DNA of 64,000 bases from Acidobacteriota bacterium. Its GTDB lineage: Bacteria > Acidobacteriota > Holophagae > Acanthopleuribacterales > Acanthopleuribacteraceae. This document shows, one piece after another, positions 53,415 through 62,063 of the stretch (the stretch's first letter is position 1; every line of letters begins with the position of its first letter). The translations under genes and the position numbers were made by a program. The DNA is taken from contig JACJWC010000002.1 of the NCBI GenBank assembly GCA_020637335.1, positions 124,001 through 188,000 of the forward strand, read 5' to 3'. Below the pieces are notes generated by a model, which saw nothing but the letters and a program-made list of their open reading frames with translations, was not told the origin of the DNA and ran no database searches.

Positions 53415-56400
53415 TTAATGTTCATGGGCTGGGTTGAAATGGATCCAATGGTCAACACGCTGGATACAGCCATTTTCAAGTTCCACATCCACCCATGCAT
53501 TTACCGGACGCGAGAACCTAAACGCGTTTTGACGGCCCGTGCTTCCATCAAACCAGTGGTAGGCACTTGCCTCCGGCGCCTCCAGAACGATGTATTGATT
53601 AGGGTGAACGCGACTGGGGCCATTTATTTTGAGGTCAGGCCCCATTTTCAGCTTTATTTGAATTTCGGATGATCCACACGGTGGGCCATCCACATGCCAG
53701 GTCAAATAATAGACATGATCGGGCAAACCAGAAAAAACAGCATTAGGGTCGTAGGGGTTGGAGAGTGAGCCACCATCACTATTTATGGTCCAAAACCCGA
53801 CCTGATCCTCCTTTAGTATCCCGTCCAAAACCACCTCTCGGCCACATACGGTGCGGTCCCGCTCCGGTGACTCAAGCAGGGGTTGTGTGTTTAGAACATA
53901 TCTAATTTCTCCTTCGTTGCAGAAATCAGGAACTCCACGCCAAAGCAGTTCAACGGGCCCGTCTTGAAAAGGATCAAAATACACAGTAGGTTCGGAAGAA
54001 AAATCAAAGGAAACGCGTGCCAGGCCCCTAATAACTTCCCATTTGGCAAACCCTGAGGATGGAGTTGGTACATTGAATTTGATAAACGTGTCGCACACAT
54101 TGAGCTCGTTAAATTCTGTTGGCAATACAACAGGTTCTCTAAAGCGAACAGTCAATAGCTCTTCCTCTGCCAACCCATTTTTGCCTTCAGAGCGCCAAAC
54201 TAAAGCATAGGATTCATTGGCTGAGCCCTCGAAAACGGTTTGCGGATTGTTGGGTTCTTGCAAATGTCCATTCCGACCTTGAATGATTTGCCATTGGCCA
54301 TGGGGCACATGGGTCGACAAGGTGACTTGATTCCCGCAAACTTCAAGGGGTCTGGCCTTCATTCCGCTGTTCGGTTGTTGGAAAAGTGTAAAACCCTTGT
54401 CCGGCAAGTTACAGACAAGGTATAAGCTCGTTTCAGTTGCTAAAAGTCTCTGGGGATATGAGCCGACAGGACCTGGAACAATGTCTTCGACCAATTCGAT
54501 TTGATGAGATTCACGATGGACCCGGAACAATTCTTGACCAACAGGCAAGGTTTCGCCGGAAAAATAAGTCCAAATTCCAAAATTGCCCAGGAAATGGAGG
54601 TTTTCAATAGCCGAATGAATGGGGGTGGCACCTTCGTGAGATATTGAGTACAAAACCGTGTTTCCGGAATCGTCTAAGGCGATAGCAAACCCATCCTCAG
54701 AATACGGGGAGAATGCATATTCGACAAAACGCCCTTCAATTCCAACCAACGCCTCAAAATCCTGGCGACCGTCTTTCAAAATCCAGTGTTTATTGGTCCC
54801 TGAGGTATTAAAGAGCAAGTAACCGTCCAGAATTCGAATAAGATTTCCGTTTTTATCTGCGCTTGGCCAGTTGGCTAATGGTCTCCACATTTCGGGTGTG
54901 TTACTTGGAAACAGATTAAGTTCCAGCCGTTCCTCATCAAAATTCTCCATAACAGTGGCGAGCCCCTGATCGGAAACAGCAAATGCCCCAGGTGTATATA
55001 GTCTAAAAGTCCATGGATCTGAGAAATCTGGTCGTAAAAGGGTTAAATCTTGATTGCCATCATTGAAAAGCCATGCGAAATCGCCAGAATCTCCCAAATG
55101 GCGTATGGAACTGGAGCACGGCTCACATCGATCGAATTCGTCAGCGCAGGAGTTCAAATTAAAGTAATGGATGGAATTGGAAGGTGCGCCTCCAATAAAC
55201 CCGAGCTCGCGCCCATCGCACTTCCAGTTGCCGGAAAAATACAAAATATGGTTGTTCTGAAAAAAATCCCTTGGCTGAACAGGAAAATCAGTCGGCGCCT
55301 CTTTTTCATAAGCCACACCTTCCTTTATTTGCCAGAGAGAGGAAATACTCTCGTTCTCAACACCCACAAACAATGACCCATCCAGTCCATACAAGGCAGT
55401 AGGGAATGAACTTTCAGCGCCGGGTACAAGATCAAAAGGTACCGGTTCATCCTCAATAATTTCGGCCAATTCAAGACCCAATTTTGGGCTTCCCATCGTG
55501 ACCCAGAGATTTCCATCAACCTCACACCACTGACCCAAAGAGTTTTCAGTTCCCGGTGAGAGATCTCCCCAACGTTTTATTTCTTCAGCGGAAACATTAA
55601 CCGGTTCCTTGCCCCAATCCTCCGACATTGCCGCGAAGGCGAAACCCTGATCATCTGCAACCCATTTAGGCAATTGTCTTTCAGGAAGCAAAGGAACATT
55701 TGAATCCAAAATATGCGTACCATTGGGTGTCCCATCTGAAACCATCAACCGATAGGGACCGCGGCTATCGCCTTGAAAGTAATAGGCTTTATCCTCATAA
55801 ACTCCGACAAAATCGATGACCAGAGGGCGCTTAGCATGAAGAGTATCCGCCAGTTTATGGGTACCTTTCGCAGTCCCATCGGTGCTCCAGAAATTCAAGT
55901 TACTGGTCTCAAAATAAGGAACCATGGCAAACCAGATTCGTTTCGAACTAGCACCCAAAAAACGAAATTGATGGTTTTGGCTTGAGGCAAGCGTCATTCC
56001 GCTGGCTTGGTGTTTTTGGTAGGCTGAAAGATGGTTGGCGGCTCCTTTTTTTTCCCATAACAAACTAAAAGGTAATTCATTTTCCAGTCCCCACACGTCC
56101 TCAATTGTTTCCTGGCCCCAAACCGGATCAATTCGCCCCGATTCAATCCACGACTGAGTGCCCAACGCGGTCCCATCCGTATAGCCAATCCGCTGCCCGG
56201 TCCGGAAATATTGAAATCGACTTGTGCCACTAGGCAGGAGAAATACCCTTTGATCGTAAATCCTTTCCCAAACACCCAGCTTTCCCGCGAAAAGACCCTC
56301 CCTACAGGCAACATACGTCATACCGCCATGAACCTTAATGTCAATGACCTCACCCGGTGCTTCCAATTGGGTAGTTTCCAAGTCCTTTATCAGCCATAAA

Positions 56401-56897
56401 CGGCCAAGAGTCAGCACCCAAACTTCTTCCTCAGCAGCATAAACAGAAACGTTCTCGGCATTGACCTTCAAGCCCAATTCATGCGTCTGTTTATCAAATA
56501 CAAAAAGAAAAAAGTCATAAGGATCCTTTTTGGCCCAACCAAACAATGTGACCGTTTTTTCGGTTGCAAGGACCCCGATCCTTCCAGTTTGAATCGGAAA
56601 ATTGGCTTTGATCATTTGTGTTTCTCTGCTTACTCGATTCAGTAAAACCAGATCATTGTCCTTAACCATTAGCACGCTTTCGCCCCAAGCATGGACCCAC
56701 TTGGAATTGCAGAATTGGCCGAGACGTGCCGGTAATTCCAGGTTTTTGGGTAAGAAAAAATAATTGTCTTCAGAGTCCATAAAAAAGAAGCCCTCATTTT
56801 GGGACAAAACGGGTTGCCATGAACTCGATTTTGGACGGGTGTCCAAATCCAAGATCGGCCTAAATCCCTGGAACACAAAAATCATTAAAAGCAACAT
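53415..56897 (-). CDS. Large secreted ELWxxDGT-repeat protein with PKD-like C-terminal domains
   Basis: 1,160 residues with a short signal peptide (MLLLMIFVFQG). The main part (about 25-840) contains propeller-type repeats with the ELWxxDGT signature in degenerate form ('FWSTDGTAKGTHKLAD', 'LMVSDGTPNGTHILDS', 'PGTENSLGQW', 'VPGAESSFP'). The last 300 residues hold Cys-led PKD/Ig-like domains ('VCGNQVTLSTHVPHGQWQII', 'VCGREVVLDGILKEDQVGFW') as in Bacteroidota and Acidobacteriota surface proteins. There is no IPTL tail. A GGTGG site precedes the ATG. It is flanked upstream by mosaic repeat B and downstream by copy A. Probably extracellular; function unknown. Confidence 0.82.
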   Translation of the reverse strand: MLLLMIFVFQGFRPILDLDTRPKSSSWQPVLSQNEGFFFMDSEDNYFFLPKNLELPARLGQFCNSKWVHAWGESVLMVKDNDLVLLNRVSRETQMIKANFPIQTGRIGVLATEKTVTLFGWAKKDPYDFFLFVFDKQTHELGLKVNAENVSVYAAEEEVWVLTLGRLWLIKDLETTQLEAPGEVIDIKVHGGMTYVACREGLFAGKLGVWERIYDQRVFLLPSGTSRFQYFRTGQRIGYTDGTALGTQSWIESGRIDPVWGQETIEDVWGLENELPFSLLWEKKGAANHLSAYQKHQASGMTLASSQNHQFRFLGASSKRIWFAMVPYFETSNLNFWSTDGTAKGTHKLADTLHAKRPLVIDFVGVYEDKAYYFQGDSRGPYRLMVSDGTPNGTHILDSNVPLLPERQLPKWVADDQGFAFAAMSEDWGKEPVNVSAEEIKRWGDLSPGTENSLGQWCEVDGNLWVTMGSPKLGLELAEIIEDEPVPFDLVPGAESSFPTALYGLDGSLFVGVENESISSLWQIKEGVAYEKEAPTDFPVQPRDFFQNNHILYFSGNWKCDGRELGFIGGAPSNSIHYFNLNSCADEFDRCEPCSSSIRHLGDSGDFAWLFNDGNQDLTLLRPDFSDPWTFRLYTPGAFAVSDQGLATVMENFDEERLELNLFPSNTPEMWRPLANWPSADKNGNLIRILDGYLLFNTSGTNKHWILKDGRQDFEALVGIEGRFVEYAFSPYSEDGFAIALDDSGNTVLYSISHEGATPIHSAIENLHFLGNFGIWTYFSGETLPVGQELFRVHRESHQIELVEDIVPGPVGSYPQRLLATETSLYLVCNLPDKGFTLFQQPNSGMKARPLEVCGNQVTLSTHVPHGQWQIIQGRNGHLQEPNNPQTVFEGSANESYALVWRSEGKNGLAEEELLTVRFREPVVLPTEFNELNVCDTFIKFNVPTPSSGFAKWEVIRGLARVSFDFSSEPTVYFDPFQDGPVELLWRGVPDFCNEGEIRYVLNTQPLLESPERDRTVCGREVVLDGILKEDQVGFWTINSDGGSLSNPYDPNAVFSGLPDHVYYLTWHVDGPPCGSSEIQIKLKMGPDLKINGPSRVHPNQYIVLEAPEASAYHWFDGSTGRQNAFRFSRPVNAWVDVELENGCIQRVDHWIHFNPAHEH

Positions 56898-57044
56898 TTT
56901 CCACCATTAAAAAGTTTTCTCTGTCTAAACCTTCTCAATGACTTAGGCAAACAACTTGCCAATCAAAATACAAGCCTTCGGAATGACGAAAGCGTATTAT
57001 TTCCAATGGTTTTTCTGAAGGCTCTGGGACGGTCCGTCCGTCCT

Positions 57045-57750
57045 GTTCCTGTAGCCGGAAACAGAGAAATCAGGCAGGCCGACCCAAATGAATGCTGCTT
57101 TTGACGATTGAGCGCTGAGCATTAAGTGTTTCGCCTTCGGCATTCACGATTCAAATTCCGGACAGGAATCTCGAGTTCCCATGCCGAATTTCGAATATCG
57201 AATTTTTACGAATAAAAAATGGCCATCTGGCCTCGATCGACTGTTCATTGAACGCTCAAATCCAATATCCAATATCCAACGCTCGATCATCAAGTCGGAA
57301 ATTGAGCGTTGCGTGTTGGGTGTTGCGTGTTTTCCAGGCCAACGGCCTGAGACAGATTAGCGAAGGGTGGAGCGTTATCGATGAGGCACGAATCGATGGC
57401 GCGTAACCCTGGTAACCCACGTCCAGCCTTTCCGGGAAGCGCTGAAGGCGCGCAACAGAACCCACGGAACCAATGTTCGTTCCTCTCGCCAATCAGCGTT
57501 CAATCGCCCGCTGGGCTCTTCCACATTCTGGCGCCATCTGCCCACCCCTCCTCACGTCGGGGTGGGCTCACGGGTCAATCGGCCGCTGGCCTCCCGAACC
57601 CTCGGACCAACAGCCAGGATACTTCAATGCGCTTCACCCCCGCTTCCCGTTGAGCGTTTCCGCTCCGCCCGGAATTGCGCGTTGGGTGTTGCGTGTTTTC
57701 CAGACCAACGGCTGAGCGAGATTAGCGAAGGGTGGAGTGGACAAAACGAA
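57045..57750. repeat. Mosaic repeat, partial copy B (about 0.7 kb)
   Basis: Starts with the CTGTTCC/GGAAACAG hairpin module (57050-57070), then heptad blocks (57105-57330), the hairpin-rich GC block (57330-57600), and a second partial restart of the same module (57645-57750). The IS3-like end and the first long stem of copies A and C are absent. The remainder to 58070 has no supported gene. The region 56898-57044 likewise shows nothing certain. Confidence 0.82.
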
Positions 57751-58070
57751 GGGCCAGACGGTTCCTCGGCTCCGAAAGAGGTGGGTTTCCGCCTATCGGA
57801 AATATCTGATGGCGCGCTTACAGCGCTTCCCGAGGGTATTAACGCTCTAACCTGGGGCGACATTTTGTCCGATTCGTTCCTCATCGGTCAAAATTCTGCC
57901 CCAGGCTGGAGGATTTCAGGCCTTCAGCCTGGCTTGAATCAAACACCCTATTCCACGGTATTTATCTGAAACCCATGGTTTCTATTTGTGTCCTCTTTCG
58001 AATTGACAACAGTCAACTCATCTTGGGACGGGACGCCTTCCTTTCTGAGAAACGCTTTTGGTCAAGACCT

Positions 58071-59342
58071 TCACTTATTGGGACAGGTGAGGGGATAAAC
58101 CAGGCCTTGGTTAACCAGGGGAACCAAAGCGAGCAGGGAGGGGTTTGGCCAATTGGGCAGTGCTGCTAAATATTCAGTGTCGCTGCCCTGCTCTGCGTAC
58201 AAAACGGTCACACCTGCCAGTTCCAGTTGTTGAATCACACTGCAGGCCTCCGGTCCGAGCCGATTGTTGCGCACATCTAAACTGACGAGGTTAGGCAGGG
58301 CGATCAGGTCATCGATGCCCATCAATTGGTTCCCGCGCAAATCCAAATTGACCAAGTCCTGGAAGGCCGACAAACCACGAATATCCCTCAACCCCTGGTT
58401 GGCCAGGTCCAGCATTTGAACGCCTTGCGTTTCGGAAAGTGAGACGTAACCATTATTATCCAGATCATATGAGCCAACTAAAATCGCCAGCAGATTGGGA
58501 TCAAAAAGGGCGAATGCCTGGGAACAATCGATGTTGGGACCGCTGGTGGGCAGGTATTCGAATTGCGTTAAGTTCATCGACTCAATGGCCAGAATATAGG
58601 GACAATCGTTATTTTCCAGCCAATTGAAGTGCATTTTGAGGCTTTGTAAATTGGCTTGAGCCTCAATAAACAAGGGGTTCGGGAGCTCTTGAATCCCGTT
58701 CGCATGTAAATCCAGGTTGGTTAAATTGCCGAAATCTGTGGGATCCGTGGGTTCGAAAGCGGGAAATCGGCAAAGTCCCAAACCCGCATCCTCAAGCGCG
58801 TGCATTTGGCCCCAGGATTTGGGAATCTTTCCCGTGAAGTTATTGGTGTGTAACCACAGGACTTTTAGGTGGGTCAAATTTGAAAAAGTTTCGGGCAGGT
58901 CAAAATCCAGGCCACAGCCAACCAGTCTTAGCTCCTCCAAATTGACTAATTGACCCAAAAAATCCGGTAAAATCCCATCGGTTTGCCAATACGACAAATT
59001 CATGCGAACTAAATTGGTTAATAAACCGAGCTCGGCTGGAAACGGCCCACTGAGATTGTTCCCATACAGATTAAGCTCGACCAAGGCGGGCAGATCGCCC
59101 AGCGCTGACATGTCTGATCCGGTCAGATTATTAAAAACCAGGTTCAGTGCGGTGACGTGGCCATCGGTCACCGTAACACCATACCAGGTCCCTTCACTAC
59201 CCGTTGGTCCGCCCCAATTGGCTTGTTGCGTCCAATTCAACCCGTTGGTCGCCTGATAAATTTCCAACAGCGCATTTCTCTCAGAGAACGGAATTTGCCC
59301 AAAAACAAATACAGAAAAAGCATAAAAAATAATGAACCTCAT
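58071..59342 (-). CDS. Secreted leucine-rich-repeat protein
   Basis: 423 residues with a signal peptide (MRFIIFYAFSVFVFGQ), then an LRR N-cap-like region of the plant/Bacteroidota type ('ERNALLEIYQATNGLNW', 'WYGVTVTDGHVTALNL'). LRRs follow at about 65-225 ('LPALVELNLYGNNLSGPFPAE'-type, of about 23-24 residues) and again at about 310-380 ('LVNLDLRGNQLMG', 'LPNLVSLDVRNNRLG'), with a non-repeat insertion between them. ATG at 59342 is chosen for GGAGG 5 nt upstream. Probably an extracellular binding protein. It is separated from neighbours on both sides by mosaic repeats B and C. Confidence 0.85.
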   Translation of the reverse strand: MRFIIFYAFSVFVFGQIPFSERNALLEIYQATNGLNWTQQANWGGPTGSEGTWYGVTVTDGHVTALNLVFNNLTGSDMSALGDLPALVELNLYGNNLSGPFPAELGLLTNLVRMNLSYWQTDGILPDFLGQLVNLEELRLVGCGLDFDLPETFSNLTHLKVLWLHTNNFTGKIPKSWGQMHALEDAGLGLCRFPAFEPTDPTDFGNLTNLDLHANGIQELPNPLFIEAQANLQSLKMHFNWLENNDCPYILAIESMNLTQFEYLPTSGPNIDCSQAFALFDPNLLAILVGSYDLDNNGYVSLSETQGVQMLDLANQGLRDIRGLSAFQDLVNLDLRGNQLMGIDDLIALPNLVSLDVRNNRLGPEACSVIQQLELAGVTVLYAEQGSDTEYLAALPNWPNPSLLALVPLVNQGLVYPLTCPNK

Positions 59343-59677
59343 CAATTCCTCCAAAAATTCACATCACTGCATAGGCAAACCCCTTGCCATGCTCAGTGAA
59401 CAGGTCCGCTAACCGCCAAAACCAAGGGAAAATTGGGTTTTTTCCGAATAAGAGGTCGGCCGATTCCAGTCCTGTTTCTGTAGCAGGAAACAGAGAATTG
59501 TGACCATCTGGTATCGGTCGACGGGACATGAACGCTCAATATCCAATATCCAACGCTCAATCATCAAGTTGAGAATTGAGCATTGCGTGTTGAGCGTTGA
59601 GCGTTGAGTGTTGAGCGTTGAGTGTTGCGCGTTTCCCCTTCGATATTCGATATTCCGTGTTCGACATTCGACCTTCA

Positions 59678-59787
59678 TGTCCCGTCCTGGGATAGGTTGA
59701 CATTTGTCAAATCGAAAGTGGGGGGCGAGGATGAAAAGGGAAGTGATTCGGTACAGTGAACTTCAACATGAGAATCTAAATAATTGA
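59678..59787 (+). pseudogene. Truncated IS3-like left end with transposase start (copy C)
   Basis: The same structure as at 52412-52521: TGTCCCGTCCTG, a GGGGGGCGAGG region, ATG at 59731, the MKREVIRYSE start and stop at 59787. Conservation with copy A in this stretch is very high, so the truncation happened before the repeat was duplicated. Confidence 0.6.
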
Positions 59788-59905
59788 TTTTATTAAAATT
59801 ACCAATATCGGCCTGAAAGGCCGAAACGTAGGCAGCCCAGGTCAAGAACCGGAGCTTGCGCAGGTTCGCAGGCCTGGGTTCCAATCAAATTAAACTCGGG
59901 AGCGT

Positions 59906-59959
59906 CCTGAAAGGGCGCAACTTCCCGTCCCCAACTGGGCGAGTTGCGCCGCTTTCAGG
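59906..59959. other. Long near-perfect stem-loop in mosaic repeat C
   Basis: Same sequence and 17-bp pairing as at 52640-52693, including the bulged G. Its conservation between copies shows recent duplication or selection on the RNA/DNA fold. Confidence 0.85.
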
Positions 59960-60665
59960 GCGCCCCGGAATTTTTTTTTGGACTTAACCCTGGCCTGCGG
60001 TTGGCTCGCAAGACTCGCGAACCTTGGCCAGGCCGTCCTTTGAACGCTCAATATCCAATATCCAACGCTCAATCATCAAGTTGGAAATTGAGCATTGTGT
60101 GTTGAGCGTTGAGCGTTGCAGGTTTTCCAGGCCAACGGCCTGAGCGAGATTAGCGAAGGGTGGAGCGTTATCGATGAGGAACGAATTGATGGCGCGTAAC
60201 CCTGGTAACCAGGCCAGCCTTTCCGGGAAGCGCTGAAGGCGCGCGACAGAACCCACGGAACCAATGAACCGTTCACCTCCCGCCAATCAGCGTTCTATCG
60301 CCCGCTGGGCTCTTCTTCATTCTGGCGCCATCTACCCACCCCTCCTGCCGTCGGGGTGGGCTCACGGGTCAATCGGCCGCTGGCCTCCAAAACCAAAACC
60401 CTCGGACCAACAGCCACGAGAATTCAATGCCCTTCGCACCCGCTTCCCGTTGAGCGTTGCGTGTTGGGTGTTTAGCGTTTCCCCTTCGAGATTCGACATT
60501 CAATTTCGGGACAAGAATATCGATTTTCCAACGCCCAATGTCGAATCTCGAAGGTTTGCAAATAACCAATTCCCGCTGGTATTGGTCGACCGTCCTTTGA
60601 ACGCTCAATATCCAATATCCAACCCTCAATCATCAAGTTGGAAATTGAGCGTTAAGCGTTGAGCA

Positions 60666-62063
60666 TTAGCGTTTAAGGCTGACTTCGCTGCCGACCAGGA
60701 GCGCTTGTTCGTTGGAACCGCGTAAGCCCAAGACCTGGAAGGTTTTGGTCAGGTCATCGGTTTCCACGGTGTAGTAGGTATCGTTCTGGAAGGTGAAGAA
60801 GTCGCTAGCCACGGCCAATAATTTTTCGCCCGGCGCGATGGCACCCAACTGGTGGCGTGCTAGCTCCTGACCATCTGAGGTACGACGATAAACCACGTAG
60901 ACGTCGGGTGCCAGGTCCGAACTCAGGTTCGTGATGGCCATGCCGTCCCAATAGTTGGCACTTTTGCGACCGTCAATGGCGAATGCCGAGCCCACCGCCA
61001 AGCCCGCATCGAAATCAACCTCGTTCAAGGTTGCCGGAAAGGCTTGTGCTGATGAGATGTTTTGATAGGTGATCGAGGTGTTGACCAAGTGGCGATTGGC
61101 ATTTTCGCGCAGGCCCAAATAAGCGACCTGATCCACCAAGCCCGCACCGAACAAGCCGGATTTCCCCGCTTCCGCGTAAACATTAATCGTGGCCAGCGAG
61201 CCGATGACTGTAACGGATTTGCGCGTGCCTTCGACATAATTACCGTCGACATCAAATCCACAGACCCAAATCACGGCTGGTAGATCGGGGAAACGGTTGG
61301 TGAAACTCAAGGTCCCGCGAAAGCCGCCGCCTAACTTGGGGATATGGAGGAGGAAACGGTCCACATCCTGGAAATTGGTCGAGATCGCGGTCGCACTGCT
61401 GGCACTGGTCGGTGAGCTGATAATGACACTACCCGATGCGGGTCCATCTTTTTGCACCCCGTTGCCAACCTGAAAACGAGACAGGTAGACCTGATAAGGC
61501 TGGGTGGGCGGAAAGGTTGGGATCGTTACCACTTGGGGATAACTGGAATAAACCAAATCCTCCTGATGGACCAGATCGCAACCCACATAAAACTGTAATC
61601 GATAGGCCAAATCGTTGCGATTCTGCATATCCCAACCATCGGAATTGGGGTCGGGCAGGAATAGTTCGATGCGCCCTTGTTCATTCAGTACCACGTTGGA
61701 TTTGCCCAAGAAAATGGGCGTGCTTGGCGCTTCCACATTGGGTTGCGTCCCGCCACTGGTTCGAACCGTAATACAGCTTCGTGTACTGGTGTAATACTCC
61801 ATGCACCGGGAATAGGCACAGACCTGGTACTCCGTATCGGGCTGCAAATCCATAAACGTAGCATGCCCATTTTGGAAACCAACGGTCGTCACATAATTGC
61901 CATTGAGCAGAAGCTCGGCAAAGGAAGGTTGGGAGTAGGAAGCCGAAACGTTTAGGGATGTTTCCGTCGCATCCTCAAGGGTAACCGCCGTCGGGGGGTT
62001 ACAGGCCTGACCCCAAATCGATTGAAAAGCCAAAAAAGAAAACAATAAAGCGATCGGTTTCAT
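60666..62063 (-). CDS. Secreted protein with fibronectin-III-like domain and 'HIPKLGGGF' module
   Basis: 465 residues with a signal peptide (MKPIALLFSFLAFQSIWGQ). An FN3-like domain (about 20-105: 'PPTAVTLEDATETSLNVSA' ... 'LQPDTEYQVCAYSRC') is followed by a linker beta domain (about 115-215) and a C-terminal module (about 235-465) with 'LLHIPKLGGGFRGTLSFTNR' and 'FQVLGLRGSNEQALL'. That module is clearly homologous to the neighbour at 62063 and distantly related to the one at 35931. The start overlaps the upstream gene's stop (TAATG), so both are co-translated. Function unknown; probably surface adhesion. Confidence 0.8.
   Translation of the reverse strand: MKPIALLFSFLAFQSIWGQACNPPTAVTLEDATETSLNVSASYSQPSFAELLLNGNYVTTVGFQNGHATFMDLQPDTEYQVCAYSRCMEYYTSTRSCITVRTSGGTQPNVEAPSTPIFLGKSNVVLNEQGRIELFLPDPNSDGWDMQNRNDLAYRLQFYVGCDLVHQEDLVYSSYPQVVTIPTFPPTQPYQVYLSRFQVGNGVQKDGPASGSVIISSPTSASSATAISTNFQDVDRFLLHIPKLGGGFRGTLSFTNRFPDLPAVIWVCGFDVDGNYVEGTRKSVTVIGSLATINVYAEAGKSGLFGAGLVDQVAYLGLRENANRHLVNTSITYQNISSAQAFPATLNEVDFDAGLAVGSAFAIDGRKSANYWDGMAITNLSSDLAPDVYVVYRRTSDGQELARHQLGAIAPGEKLLAVASDFFTFQNDTYYTVETDDLTKTFQVLGLRGSNEQALLVGSEVSLKR

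Larger units (their letters stand above)
59476..60665. repeat. Mosaic repeat, full copy C (about 1.19 kb)
   Basis: The same module order as copy A, but with an additional 5' part: a CTGTTTC/GAAACAG hairpin (59482-59504) and a heptad block (59525-59677) before the IS3-like end (59678-59787). Long stem at 59906-59959; heptad block at 60035-60120; hairpin-rich block at 60120-60400; final heptads at 60450-60665 run directly into the stop of the minus-strand gene at 60666. No gene is supported inside. The 59343-59475 stretch before it is the upstream region of the LRR gene. Confidence 0.88.

Noticed and set aside
59580..59640. Short direct GTTGAGC repeats as a CRISPR-like array
   Set aside because: Units are 7 nt without spacers and degenerate; no cas genes are present.
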